Positions 10,380 through 22,850 are shown, counted from the stretch's first letter. The stretch is 64,000 bases of DNA from Hydra vulgaris (GCF_038396675.1 NC_088921.1:45347501-45411500), one strand, 5' to 3'. Notes: a model not told the origin generated them from the sequence alone. A program made the numbers and translations.

Positions 10380-11640
10380 ACTAACTGACTACCAGAAACA
10401 TGATTAAAAGTTGCATCCTCACCTAAAACATGAAACTTTTTCATTCAAGGTTCAGTAGGGAGTTTTCCAAACAATGCAAGCGCGCATTTATTTTATTGCA
10501 GTTTTATTACAAAATGCCTCTCTTAGAATTGCAAAATTTTACATTTTACTCTTCCAACAGTGAGGAAATGTTTAAACTCACTGTAATGCTTGATAAAAAT
10601 AAAACAATTATGAAAAAGAATATGAAGCCGATTTCCATGATATCTAGGAATAATACTTCGTAGTAGATCGTTTTCATTTAAAAAAATTTACAAATCCTAT
10701 TGGATATCTATAAACCTCATTTTGTTCATGGCTAAAACAATTTTAACTGCCATTCAATCATTTCCAAATAACTAACAACTCTCACACTCAAGAGAACATT
10801 CAAGCAGCATAAGACTGCACACTCAAGCGACATAAAACTGCAATTGTGTCAAGAGGGTCCAAATGGCAGTTCAACTCATTAAAATTCTTGCCCCAGGTTG
10901 CACAAACTTTGCTTATAGTAAGATGGTTGACTGCAACTGTCTGACATTGTGTTAGATATATTTTCAATAATCAAGTTATGATATTCATCGAAGCTACTTT
11001 GGTAAAAATCTGAATAAACAAATACCATATAATCAATTGAAGTGCATATATGACTTTCATAATCAAATGCTGTTCTTCCTGGTAACTGATCTAGAGCAAA
11101 CACAAGACACTTATCTTAAGATGTTAAGTTAATGCTATTAATGTGGACACTTTCTTGTGTTGTAGCATCAAACCCAAGAGTAGGATTATTATTATGCATA
11201 GCCCACTCTGCTGCTTGCAAATATGGAATACTGCCAGGTTCACGAGCTCTTTGCTCAACAGCACTTCGATGAGGAATATTATTATAAATAACACCCATAT
11301 AATACCCTATTTTGCTCATAAGATGGAATGCTACTTGTTGGTTATATTACACAACAGCATATTATAAATTATTATTCTTATTTGTAATAAATATATTTTT
11401 TCATCTTCTGGCATAATTACATTTTTTTCCTCCTTAATCTGGAGCAAATCATTCTCCAACCTAGCAATTACCCTGTTACTTGTAAAAAACAGCAGCATTA
11501 TGCTTAGTTTTGAGTTGCCTTAACTTATGCTTTTCCTTTAATTTCAAAGCATTTTTTTCAGCTTTAAAGTGACGAATCTGCTCACTGTAATTTTATTTTT
11601 TTGTGTGTGTTTTTTCAGATCTATTATTTCTGCCCTTAAA
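10380..11640 (-). pseudogene. Decayed transposase-like gene of an unnamed invertebrate family
   Basis: Minus-strand segments follow one another in the order of a protein family I recognise from cnidarian and other invertebrate genomes but cannot name. First comes a Lys/Glu-rich coiled-coil stretch (11400-11640). Then RSAVEQRAREPGSI, LQAAEWAM and LGFDATTQESVHINSI (11116-11319). Next are LPGRTAFDYE, ENISNTMSD and LNCHLDPLDTIA (10880-11103), LRSIIPRYHGNRLHILF (near 10630), and KKFHVLGED..FNHVSG (near 10420). Stops and frame changes separate the pieces, including TGA where a conserved Trp is expected near 10450. The Asp in GFDATTQ could belong to an RNase H-like active site; that is inference. 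It is probably a dead transposon gene. Confidence 0.6.
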
Positions 11641-14520
11641 ACTTTAGTTATTTTTTCTTTTTGTTTAACATTTTGTCTTAAAACACTTAACTGGTTTAAG
11701 ACAAAATAAGGTGCCTGAGTATGCTTTTTTTACAATGAAATTTGGCAGGTAGTAAGAAAAAAGGCTATTAAAGATGAGAAAATATATTAGAAAAATGAAC
11801 CAGCATTCCTTCGATATATATTTGATGTCCAAAAAACAAGCAAATTTTTAAAAACAATCAAATTCATAATAAATAAAATTTTACATCAAAAAATCCATGC
11901 AAAATTAAAGTTCCATAATTCTAGTATTCAAAAAATATTTATGTTGATTCATATTTCTAAAAAATAACAGAGCAAACCAAGTTCATACCATGCAACTTTT
12001 CAACAAACTTGAAAAAGTGTATCACAGAATTTGGCCGAAAAAATAGTTTCGTAAAATCCGCATTTCCGCGTACCTATATATATATTTGAACTATATTTAT
12101 AAAATTATTATTATATATATTATATGACTTTTATTATTATTGTTATCATGCACAATATAAAACAGGTTATTAATGCGGATTTGTTCGATGTTTTCCCCAC
12201 AAAAAGATGATTATGATGCTATTGTATTTGAAACTGCATTATACTTATCTTTCAATGTTGACGACCTTCCAATATGTAAAGCAAGTTTCTCTCAAGTATA
12301 GCATTGCTTTTATAAAAATTGTTTCTTGATTTAGATCAAAGAAACAGCAACACCAGAAAATCTTGGTGCCAAAACAGTTGGCGACTCACCATGTAAGATT
12401 TGTGTTTAAAATTTGTGATTTAAGATAATTATTTAATAATCATATTATTATTTAAGTTTTTATTTGTTTCTTTTAAGCTAAATTTGGTGTCGCTAGCAGA
12501 GGCATAGAAAGAATTTTTTGGCGTTCGAAATAACTTCCAGACATGGAGCAAATTCCAAACATTTATATGTTTACACTTATGTCAAATAATGAGGGTTTGC
12601 AAAAAATTGCGATGATTAGAGGCTGGGAACAAAAAAGCCCAGAAATTTTTGTCCCCCCCCCCAGTCCCAAAGGTGAGAGCAACAAGTTGATGAAGTATTT
12701 TTTGTACTATTCTTAACTAGACTTAAATTCACCAATAAATTTTAGATTTCATCTTAAAATATTTTAGCGTTCAAAAATTATGACCATATAAAGTTTAAAC
12801 CCCCCTCAATTCGAGGGGGTTGCAAATTTTATATAGTAATAATTTTTAAACGCTAATAGATAATACTATGAAACTTAAAATAAAAAATTACAACTGTTCT
12901 ATCAATTTATCATACATGTTCTATTTTCATTCAATTTGTAAACTCTATTTCATAAATCTACACACACTGTAACTTGCATATCTTGTTGAACAGCCTAGCT
13001 TTAGATATGTTGTGGATTAAATAGGTAACCTTAACTTAATCTTAAACCAATAGAATAATTTAATCTTGAACCAATATAATAACTTAACCTTAAACCAACA
13101 GAACTATTATATTTTATTCAAAAAAAAATAAAAAGCATAACATCAAGAAAGGTGTCATCTTATTGATATTTTTATAACAGGTAATATTTATAAAAACTAA
13201 TAAAAATAAATTATTTTTATATTTTGAATTTGCTATCTTTTTTAAGAAGGTTATATAAAATTATCTTGAAATGATATAAATAAAATAAGTCTAAAAAAAT
13301 ATATTATAAAATAAAATTATTAATATAAAATATTTAAATTTGTAAAAATAAAAAATTTGTGAACACTTCAGTTCATTACTTATATAATGTAACATTATAA
13401 TCAAATAGTCATTTGAATATACTTATTACAATTCCTAAAATACTTTTTTGTAACTGTTTATACTTTTTATTCACAGTAGTAGCGGTCTTTACATTTCTGG
13501 AAGTCTTTCAATAATAAAATTGTTGTAATAAATAATAAACTTCAATAATAAAAATGTTAATCAATTTAATAATAACTTAATAATATGTAACCAAGTAAAA
13601 AATTTTTCCTTCATAAAGATATTTAATGCAGTTGAAAAAAAAATTTAGAATAAAATCCAGGTAATTTTAAAATTTAATGAATATAACTTTGAAATTCATG
13701 AATACAAAACAAAACATAGAAAAAAACACAAAATAAAATGTGAAAGTAAAATAATAATTAATATAAACAATTATGAAGATCTAATAATAAAAAGGTAAAA
13801 CTTGGAACTTCAAACACTTTCAAGCATTTTTTTCTTTCTCACAAAGCCTACTTACCTCAGCCAAATAAAATAAAAAGTAATATTTAGTGTGTTTAAATAT
13901 CCTAATAACACAATAATGTAGAATAAACATAAACTTACTTCATAAAATGATTTAATTGTATTTCTTGGTTAAACATGGACAACACTGATGTGTAGTTACA
14001 CATTGCAAGTTAAGATATTTTTAAACACTTTTTCATACTGTTTTATAATATATTATTTATACCTACTAATAAATATTATTTCTACGAATAATATTTTATC
14101 AACTATAAAATTTAAGAAAAGTATTTTTAAATGTCAAGTGACAAATAAATAAAAAATTTGATAACATTTATATTTTAACATACAAGATAGAGTCTTTAAA
14201 AATTGTTTATAGTATTTAAAAAATATTTTTTTGAAAAACAATTAACGTTGAAAGCAGTTTTTCCCAATAGTTATAATAGTCGCCATCTACAGGACCGAGG
14301 AGCCAAACATAGCCTATTGTAAAGAAAACCATACTAAAATAGTTTAAGATATTTATTACCGATAGGGACGACGATTAAACATATATTAAAAAAAACTATG
14401 TGATTCCATATTAGTATGAAGTTATAGAAAAATTAGATAAAAGTAAAAAAAAAAAATTAAAAAAGGAACAAAATAGAAAGATTTTTAAAAACTAATTAAT
14501 TTTGTGAGCACTTTGGCTAA
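11641..14520. other. Gene-poor AT-rich stretch
   Basis: No recognisable coding sequence on either strand. Features seen: a poly-C run at 12653-12662; a small hairpin at 12798-12821 (AACCCCCCT..GAGGGGGTT); and three degenerate units of about 28 bp, CTTAATCTTAAACCAA-type, at 13025-13110. The rest is low-complexity A/T sequence. Confidence 0.6.
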
Positions 14521-14579
14521 TGGTGTTATTTTTTGAAACCAATATCTTTATCTTTAATGAAAAGCCAACTCGTTTAATT

Positions 14580-15680
14580 ATCTCATTCAAAGAGCAAAAA
14601 TATCAATAACACTAAGGATAAAGAAAGTTCCAAGGTTGTTTATATGTTCATGTAAGGCATCATACTGCTTGCTTTTGTCAAAATCCAAGGCGCTGGATTT
14701 TGACATATGCATCAACAGCATATTGTTGAAACGGTTTCTTGCCATAAAAGATAGAAGAAAAAAATTGTCTGACTGTAAGTCTATAATTGTAATACTGAGA
14801 TAGAGTAAAATGATTTCTAACCAATGTAGCATGTTCAGGGTTGTGAACCAATTGATTATGCCAATCAGCATTACCTCTTGGGAAAAACAGAGGATAAACC
14901 ATAGGATCTAAGTTGGCAGACATACTTGATATAGTTTTGAGAGGATGGCCTCTTGGGTAAATAACAACTTCCCTGGAAGCATGTGGAGCACCATCTTCAC
15001 CAACAAATACAACTGCAACTTCATTATAGCGACGTCCATCTTGTCCTTCAAGTAAAGACATTTTTACAACTAATTTCATCTTCCACTTCAGTCATGTTTT
15101 TAAATGCAAGAGCAAATGAGTTTTCTTCTCTTACTATAGTTTGCAAATGAAACATTAAAATACGTAAGCAAAGATCATTACTATGTTGTTGCATTCTAAA
15201 GTTTACTGCTGCAAGTGGATCATAGATATACAGTTGACAATATGTTGGAAGAATATCTTGATCTGGCCAAAGATTACCAAAACGATGAAAAACTTGACCA
15301 CATATTCTAAAACATGATGGCCCACAATTCAAAGGTTGAATCAAATTAGCTGTAAATGAAGCAAAAGAAAGACAGGGAATTATATAGATCATATTGGAAT
15401 TATGATCTATATAATTCCATTGTGGCAACATAGAAAATGACTTTCATCAGGAAAATTTCTAGAACCACAATGTTGACAGATCTATCCTAAATAATTATAA
15501 TCTGGAATAATATTACTTCTTGCTATACAATGCATTCTACCTTGTCTCATAGCATTTTGTACATTATTCTCATTAGAATGAACTTCTGCTTGTCTAGCTC
15601 TATTCCACTCATTTAGACGATAATTAATTTCATCCCGTCTAGCTATATTTCTCTCATTTTGATGACGATTATTTTCAAGT
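14580..15680 (-). pseudogene. Helitron Rep/helicase protein, N-terminal part
   Basis: The minus strand from about 15680 gives an upstream segment with NAMRQGRMHCIA and ICQHCGS..CCHNG, a cysteine motif common before the Helitron_like_N domain. It continues with LSFASFTANLI, GPSCFRICGQVFHRFGNLWP, YCQLYIYDPLAAVNFRM and a CLRILMFHL block. A frameshift near 15050 leads into MSLLEGQDGRRYNEVAVVFV, LDPMVYPLFFPRG and FQQYAVDAYVKIQ, the standard end of this domain. Sequence decays after about 14580. The HUH replication initiator and the helicase are absent, so this is a truncated, dead copy. Rolling-circle transposition is the family's known mode. Confidence 0.85.
15376..15418. repeat. 17-nt arm inverted duplication inside Helitron coding DNA
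   Basis: GGAATTATATAGATCAT (15376-15392) is exactly mirrored at 15402-15418 with a 9-nt spacer. It falls within the Helitron frame just before the conserved LSFASF segment, so it adds residues the family does not have. Confidence 0.9.
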
Positions 15681-16275
15681 TACTTAGTAGCATTTACACT
15701 AATGACTTCTTCAAGCTCAACATCATCCATTTCAGTTTCACTATCATGAAACATAATACCAGCAGTATTACAACTGTAGTCACATATGAATGTAAAAGAA
15801 ACCTAGGAATTGCAATATTTTCTATTAAGTTACTTACTATTATTCTAAAGTGAACAAAGGAAAAAATCAAGTAACTTTTATAAATTAATGTTATTTAAAA
15901 AAAATTTAAAAAGAAAACTAAATTAAATAATTAAAGACAATTTTAAATTACATAAAAATATACATTATTTTAAATTTAATGATAAAAAAATAAAAGCCGA
16001 AAGCTTAATAACTAGGAGAAGTAATTGTAATGATAACTAAATTTATACTCTTTTAAATAAAATTAAATTTTTATTTATTACTAACCCGTATAACAGGTTG
16101 CTTACTGCTAATAAAAAAGAAAAACAAAATTTTAAATTTTATTTTGTTTAATTAAACAATTTAAAAGAGCTATGAAATCAATGCAAATGTAGAGCTAAAA
16201 ATATAAATGCAATTACTTTAGAAGTGATATAAAAACCTTTAAAATTTAATTCATTAATTTAACAACTGGTCAAAA

Positions 16276-17152
<877 letters not shown>

Positions 17153-17272
17153 AACCCTTAGATGTTGTCCGAAAGTTTTTTCGATATTTTGTTGACAAAA
17201 AGTAAAAATTAAAATGCAAGACCGGAATTTTTTTTTTTAATAATGATAGACTGCCTGCCCTAACCAAACCCT

Positions 17273-17470
17273 CAGTCGATGTAGCAGCACTCCCTTGCGG
17301 GTCAGGCTATTTGTCAGTCGATGTAGCAGCACTCCCTTGCGAGTCAGGCTATTTGTCAGTCGATGTAGCAGCACTCCCTTGCGAGTCAGGCTATTTGTCA
17401 GTCGATGTAGCAGCACTCCCTTGCGAGTCAGGCTATAAGATAGTCGATGTAACAACACTCCGCGCATGAT
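17273..17470. repeat. 42-bp minisatellite, about 4.7 units
   Basis: Unit starts fall at 17273, 17315, 17357, 17399 and 17441 (partial and diverged). Each contains AGTCGATGTAGCAGCACTCC and GAGTCAGGCTATT. The first four units are nearly identical, differing at one G/A. There are no unique spacers, so this is not a CRISPR array. AT-rich 34-bp repeats follow at about 17478-17560. Related AGTCGATGTA words recur at 38779 and 38822. Confidence 0.93.
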
Positions 17471-17671
17471 TTTCAGTAAAAAAAATAAAAATAAAAACAT
17501 TTTATTAAAAAAAATAAAAATAAAAACATTTTATTAAAAAAAATTAAATAAAAACATTGTTTATATTGTTAAAAACATTCACAATGTTTTTAAAACATTC
17601 TGGTCAATTAAATTTGCGTTTTTGTGGTTTTTTTAAAAAACGATTAATTTGTAATTAAATTAATGGTTTTT

Positions 17672-17705
17672 ACTTTCGTCCAACACGGAAATGTTGGACG
17701 AAAGT
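17672..17705. repeat. 14-nt arm hairpin
   Basis: ACTTTCGTCCAACA (17672-17685) is mirrored exactly at 17692-17705 around a 6-nt loop, in AT-rich DNA between the minisatellite and the next (TA)n array. Confidence 0.88.
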
Positions 17706-17788
17706 TAAAAGTAATTAAAAGTGACGTATATGTTGGCGTAAGAATCACTTTTTTCCTTCCGCTCTTCCCAAAGCCAACAAACTATAGA

Positions 17789-17792
<4 letters not shown>

Positions 17793-17853
<61 letters not shown>
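17793..17853. repeat. (TA)n array at the left end of the MULE-like element
   Basis: About 60 bp of TA. Its right border is the first base of the inverted terminal repeat of the 9.3-kb element (CGCCGTGG at 17854). Confidence 0.95.
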
Positions 17854-17855
<2 letters not shown>

Positions 17856-17874
17856 CCGTGGTAGCCTACCGAAA

Positions 17875-18125
17875 GTCGGTAGCCAAAAAAATAAAACTTT
17901 GCCTACCGAAAGTCCGTTTTATTGGCTAAAAATGTCACGTGTCAAAATAGAATTTATCAACCAATAAAAGCGCTTTCGGTAAAATAAAAAAAAGTTACAA
18001 CTCACCTCGACTGTCGGTAGCCAAATAAAAAAATTTTTGCCTACCGAAAGTCCCTTTTATCGGCTAAGAATGTCACGTGTCAAAATAGAATTTATTAACC
18101 AATAAAAAGCGCTTTTGTTAGAATA
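17875..18125. repeat. 138-bp tandem duplication at the left terminus
   Basis: GTCGGTAGCC..GCCTACCGAAAGTCC..GTCACGTGTCAAAATAG..CCAATAAAA is present twice, starting near 17875 and 18013. The right end of the element has one copy only. Each unit contains inverted GGTAGGC / GCCTACC words and a CACGTG box. Terminal duplication may reflect transposase-binding repeats. Confidence 0.88.
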
Positions 18126-18129
18126 TAAA

Positions 18130-19039
18130 TACTATGATAGCCTGCCGTTTAAAACGTGTAAAATACGTAAAATATTTTAAGATATTTCTTAAAAAAATAA
18201 TTTACACATACGTTTAAAAAAATTAATATATCTAAAATATAATGACGAATTAAAGTACGCTTCCGGTAGCACAATTAGTGTTCAATAAATACATAAGTAA
18301 TATTCATAAAAGATATCTTTAATAATATCAATTAAGGTTATTTAGTTTACCAAATAATGCTTTTAATTTTTTTTTTAAATATAAAATAGTAAACTTTCAC
18401 TTTTAAAATTACAATCTGTTTGATTCAAAGGTTTCAATGCAATAGCACACATATGCGCTTTTTTTATTGAATTTTTTTTAACACTAAATAAAATATTTGG
18501 GCGTACGTATTAAGTGGGATATACGATAATGATAAAATAAACAAGATTGTTAGATCAATTTCTGCTTCGGAATGTTCTCCTTCATAAAGTTCCTTAAATC
18601 ACTTGTTGTTCCTCTAAATTCTAGTTAAACTGATTGTTTTAAAACTGCTTTTCTAAACGTTGGTCTTTAATACTTGCTGTGAGCGTGTAACATTAATTGA
18701 CCAACTACCATCGTTCACACATTAGAGTTTGTATAATTCCATTAGGTTGCGTATAGTAAATACTTCGTTTATAAATAAATTCAGATTTTTACACTGTAAT
18801 TGAGTAAGTAAAAACGCAAGGGATTATTTATTAACCTAATAAAAGAGTTTAATTTATTACAAAACAGAACTGCCGTCTTATGAATCTTATGAATTGAAAA
18901 AATAATGCAGTAGTTTTTATTTTTCTTAGACATATTTAAGAAAACTTCTAAGACAAATTGTGTGACCGTATCAATATTATTATAAAAGTAATTGTTATAA
19001 CAACACAATTCAAATCCGCGTAATATTTTTGGCGTCAGC
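18130..19039. other. No gene recognised inside the MULE-like element
   Basis: AT-rich with no coding motif. A 137-residue minus-strand frame over 18781-19194 includes the 19-bp tandem repeat and resembles nothing I know; I do not call it a gene. Confidence 0.55.
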
Positions 19040-19116
19040 TTTGTTGATGATACAACACTTTGTTGATGGTACAACACTTTGCTGATGATACAACACTTTG
19101 CTGATGATACAACACT
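19040..19116. repeat. 19-bp tandem repeat, four units
   Basis: Units TTTG(T/C)TGATGATACAACAC start at 19040, 19059, 19078 and 19097, nearly identical. Confidence 0.93.
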
Positions 19117-19437
19117 AGCGAAATATTTTTGGCATAGCTCAGGCAAAGTGCCAAATAAACTACTATTAATTAATTTTAATTGATAGTTATGCACGACACC
19201 TTAATCAAATGTTATTAATTTTATGACTCATTAAGGTGTTGGCGTTGGTCATTAGTAAGACGGTATAAAATTTTTTTTTTACATTTAAAAAGAGCTGTAA
19301 TTAGTTTTATAAATATGTACAGAAAAATATACTTAAACAGAGTTTTGAATTTTTTACAATTTAAACATATTTGCAGGTTTATTTATACTTGAATCTACAT
19401 GTTCTATATATAGGTTTATATATACTTGAATCTACCT

Positions 19438-19548
<111 letters not shown>

Positions 19549-19560
19549 TAACACTTTACT

Positions 19561-19630
19561 AACTTGAGCTTCTACTGTCAGTTTCTCCTTCAGCAGGATC
19601 ATCAGGAACCTGGCAGTAGAAGCTCAAGTT
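19561..19630 (-). ncRNA. Type I hammerhead ribozyme with short stem III (Penelope/retrozyme type)
   Basis: On the minus strand all core pieces are present in order. CTGATGA (19605-19599) is followed by stem II TCCT..AGGA with loop GCTGA, then GAAA (19585-19582), C, a five-base loop TGACA and GTA (19575-19573), the expected GUH cleavage triplet. Stem I is TTC/GAA next to the core, then an internal loop, then a 9-bp helix AACTTGAGC/GCTCAAGTT at the ends. This matches the hammerheads known from Penelope-like elements and retrozymes. The two outer ends also form a perfect 17-nt inverted repeat (19561-19577 and 19614-19630), an alternative fold. Predicted self-cleavage is after 19573 on the minus strand. 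No Penelope coding sequence is attached. Confidence 0.8.
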
Positions 19631-20119
19631 AGGTATTTGTTTTTTTTGTACTAATTTATATATATATATTTATTTATATGTTTGTATGTGTATATATATA
19701 TATATAGTCTAAAAGGTTGGACAAAGCAAGGAATTGCATCTCCACAAACTTTAAATAACTTCAATAAATATTGCCTTGGTTTTTAGTTTATAAATTACAA
19801 AGTATAAAACTTTTGTAACTTATTTAACGAAATGCACCACGAGAAGGTAAACCATAGGACTCGGCATTTCATATTTCTAGATTAAATACAAAACAAAAAA
19901 CAAATAAAAACAAAAAAGGAAAAAATGTTGTTACTAAAAAACTGTTGTTTTTTTCTTTCTCTTTTTCTTTAAAACTATTTCTTTTTATTTTATAAGATTA
20001 GATTTTTATTTATCTCAAAGCTTGGATCAAAAATATAGCTCAAAAAATAAAATATGACATTGCATACAGAGGTTTTATAAATATTTTTACAATCTGTATC
20101 TAATCTATACAATCAAAAT

Positions 20120-20295
20120 AATACTATTTAAATATAACTATATAATCTGTAACAATCATACTATATAATACTATTTATCATAATATATAATACTATTTAA
20201 ATATAACTATATAATCTGTAACAATCATACTATATAATACTATTTATCATAATATATAATACTATTTAAATATAACTATATAAACTGTAACAACC
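20120..20295. repeat. 69-bp tandem repeat, about 2.5 units
   Basis: AATACTATTTAAATATAACT starts at about 20120, 20189 and 20258. Units are nearly identical, AT-rich and non-coding. Confidence 0.9.
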
Positions 20296-20343
20296 AATTT
20301 AATATATATATATACAAAAATTATAAAGTTAATATTTAAATCA

Positions 20344-20601
20344 TTACCTTCCATAACAAGTGCGACAAACCCAATACCTTGCTTTTAAAAAGGAATTCTC
20401 TTTTTGTCCTACACATTTTTTATGCGACCACAACAAGCATGAATCACATGCTATTGCATTGCCAGTTTTATTTTCTTTGCTTGTGCTCTTCAGGCAAACA
20501 GCGCATGTTATGGTTTGGCGGTGATTAAAGATTTGGCAGTGATAAAGATTGGCGGTGGCACACAAAGTTTGTCCACATTTAAGGAATTTTTTTAGAAACA
20601 C
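20344..20601 (-). CDS. PHD-like zinc finger exon (C-terminus of the MULE-like gene)
   Basis: The minus-strand frame ends at TAA 20346-20344. It contains a PHD-type cysteine/histidine array: CAVC, then ACDSC, LWSHKKC and finally YWVCRTCYG. The spacing and the aromatic residues (W before H, W before the last C-x2-C) fit a PHD finger. The part upstream of about 20530 is probably intron or decayed. It lies downstream of other ZSWIM3-like exons on the same strand inside one pair of inverted ends, so it is most likely the C-terminal exon of that transposase. PHD fingers usually bind histone tails; whether this one does is unknown. The exon itself carries no stop. Confidence 0.6.
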   Translation of the reverse strand: MFLKKFLKCGQTLCATANLYHCQIFNHRQTITCAVCLKSTSKENKTGNAIACDSCLLWSHKKCVGQKENSFLKARYWVCRTCYGR

Positions 20602-21235
20602 TGACCATCGCAGTTTGCATCTTTTAACTTTTAAAGTGTTTCAATAATTTGTGTTAAAAAGCTAAACTTATCTACTTAGAAAAAAACAAATTCTTAAAAA
20701 AAAGAAACAATTACCACATTTGAAACAATGTTGTAACGAAATATAATATTATATTTTATTCATTTATTTATTCATTTATAATTTATTAATTAATAACTTA
20801 AAAATAGTAAATTCTAAAAAAATATTCATTTTGTAAAACTTTTTTAAAACTTTGTATTCTTTTTTTTAGGTTGGTAATTTTAGCTACCAAATTTCATACA
20901 ATTTGAGGAAAAAGGCAGTATATTTTAACTAAAATTAACTAAAAAATTGCATGCTTTTTTTATAAATGTATTTACCACATTTGATCCCAGTCTTAAATTA
21001 TTTCCTTTATATTGCCCGATTTCCAGCATTAATACAAAATACTGGAGATAATAGATGATTGCTCTGTTTGAAAAATGTAGTTAAAAACTTATAAAAAAGT
21101 TTTAAATAGCTACAAAAAATGTAGTTGAAAAAAATTTTGTCCAAAAAAATTACTTTAATTGTGGACAAACAAGGCGTGCGACCGCACACGCTTTCGGGTA
21201 AGACTTGATCTGTGCACTCCTAGAATATATATTTA

Positions 21236-21988
21236 CAGTCATGGACAAAAGTTTGCAACCACTGCCATTTTCGCATATTTTTTAATGTATTCTACTCTGA
21301 ATTGCTTTTGGGCTACTTTATTGCTACAATTTTACATTATAGTATATTACACATAGTACATTATACTAACAGTCAAACAGGCTCCAAAAGTTATGGTTTG
21401 GGGAGCAGTCTCTGGTAGGGGTTGTGCCGGCATTTGGATTATGCCTAAAAATACAACAATCAATGGTGCTGTTTACTTGAGTATACTGATGGATAAGCTG
21501 CCATCATTTGTACCAATACATGGCATCACTCATTTCCAGCATGATGGCGCACCTTGTCATGGTACCAAGGCTGTTAAGGACTGGCTGCATTCTGAAAACA
21601 TCCCAGCACTGGAACCTTGGCCAGGCAACAGTCCAGATCTCAATATTATTGAGAGTGTTTGGACTGTAATGAGCAGAAGATTGCTGCACATAGCCCAAGT
21701 TCTGAAGATGACCTTATCAACTGAATTAAACGCGTGTGGGTGCAGGAGATTACGCCGGACTATTGCAAGAAACTGTGTGAATCGATGCCAGGATGTATTG
21801 AAAATATTCTCAAAAATAAAGAATTTCATTGTAAAAACTAAAATATGAATAGACATGCTGTTTAACCTGTATAGTGTGAATAAACATTCAAAACATATGT
21901 ACTGATTTATAATTTACTACTTATTTTTCTAAATTTTGAGTGTTTTTTGTAAAAAATTGCAGTGGTCGCAAACTTTTGTCTATGACTG
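21236..21988 (+). mobile_element. Tc1-like element D, 753 bp, internally deleted
   Basis: Termini CAGTCATGGACAAAAGTTTG at 21236 and its near-perfect reverse complement ending at 21988 (two mismatches over about 30 nt), each next to TA. The element lacks the N-terminal half of the transposase, so at 753 bp it is a deletion derivative. It lies within the MULE-like element and therefore inserted later. Confidence 0.9.
21393..21848 (+). pseudogene. Tc1-like transposase D, C-terminal part (DD35E)
   Basis: Starts within MVWGAVSG, the conserved block after the first catalytic Asp, which is deleted. Asp 2 is in FQHDGAPCHGT and Glu in NIIESVW, with 35 residues between them, one more than in elements A, B and E. 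After RRLLHIAQ the frame shifts; the correct continuation (VWVQEITPDYC, CESMPGC) is readable in another frame. Inactive. Confidence 0.85.
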
Positions 21989-22159
21989 TATATATACTAC
22001 TTATAATACATATATTTATAGTTATTATATATTTTTATTTGCATCACTGTAAACAATTTATCTAGTTTAATTAATTTTAGATCTAAAAATAAATTTTTAA
22101 AATTTAATCATCTAAAATTAGAAGTTATTCATTTAGTCTCACTTGCATAAAATCATTTG

Positions 22160-22320
22160 AGGGGCAGTTTAGGAGTAATCCCTAAACTTTAGGAGTAACT
22201 CCTAAACATTCGGAGTTACTCCTAAACTTTAGGAGTAACTCCTAAACTCACTCTCTCTCAAGCTGATTATAATAATACTTATCAACTCTCAAGCTGATTA
22301 TAATAATCCTTATTCAAGTT
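22160..22320. repeat. Cluster of AGGAGTAACTCCT palindromes plus a 28-30 bp tandem
   Basis: Between 22167 and 22247, TTTAGGAGTAACTCCTAAA (a perfect 19-bp palindrome) and variants occur about four times in alternating form. Directly after, CTCTCAAGCTGATTATAATA is repeated twice (about 22252-22318). No gene is nearby except the exon at 22616. Confidence 0.88.
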
Positions 22321-22615
22321 CAGCATAAAGTTGAAGCTGAAACTGTTCACCTTAAAGCTGAGACTGATATGTCAACAACAATCCCTATTTTAAATTTAAT
22401 AAGTCAATTTATCAGCTTTCTAAACAAAACCAGAAAGATTCGGAAAATATAGTTTAAATTTGACCTAATAAAACAATATAAAATCAATAAATTACAAATT
22501 ATTGAGCAATAAAAACAGAAACAAATGAAGAAAAATTATTTAAAAACATGCCAAATTTAAGAGAGAAAAAATAAAATAAAAACAAGAAGCATTATCAGTT
22601 CATATGACTACTTAC

Positions 22616-22850
22616 TATATTTGTCTTTTAAAGTTGTAACAAATGTTGTGATATCATTCTTATTTTTAACTTTGTTAGATGAAGCAGCAATGTTTGAAAG
22701 ATCTCTTAGAGTGATAATTTTACCTGTGGTTTTAATCAACTCTTTTTGGAGCAGTTTTTTGTTTGGTTTTAAATGCATTAACTCTTTAGCTTTCTTGATA
22801 GCATAATCTGGAAGTTTTCTTTGATTTGGCAAGTGCTTATAGAGAATCTG
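22616..22850 (-). CDS. ZSWIM3-like exon (FAR1/MULE-type DNA-binding segment)
   Basis: The minus-strand exon runs from after an acceptor TTCAG (22851-22855) to a GTAAGT donor at 22615. It encodes ILYKHLPNQRKLPDYAIKKA, LMHLKPNKKLLQKEL and TTGKIITLRDLSNI. This is the block I recognise from ZSWIM3-like proteins just before the MULE transposase domain. It is open throughout. Upstream exons of the same protein lie at 26206-26330 and 26457-26914. The following catalytic exons are not visible. Family fit is good; the functional state is probably dead because the gene is split and invaded. Confidence 0.7.

Noticed and set aside
12150-12420. Possible exon (DYDAIVFETALYLSFN, then KETATPENLGAK)
   Set aside because: Frames are short, broken by stops and match nothing I know; no convincing splice sites.
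17237-17500. Repeat array considered as CRISPR and as a repeat protein
   Set aside because: The 42-bp units are directly adjacent with no variable spacers. The 87-residue frame only reads the repeat.
18781-19194. 137-residue minus-strand ORF
   Set aside because: It is formed partly by a 19-bp tandem repeat and has no recognisable domain or splice context.
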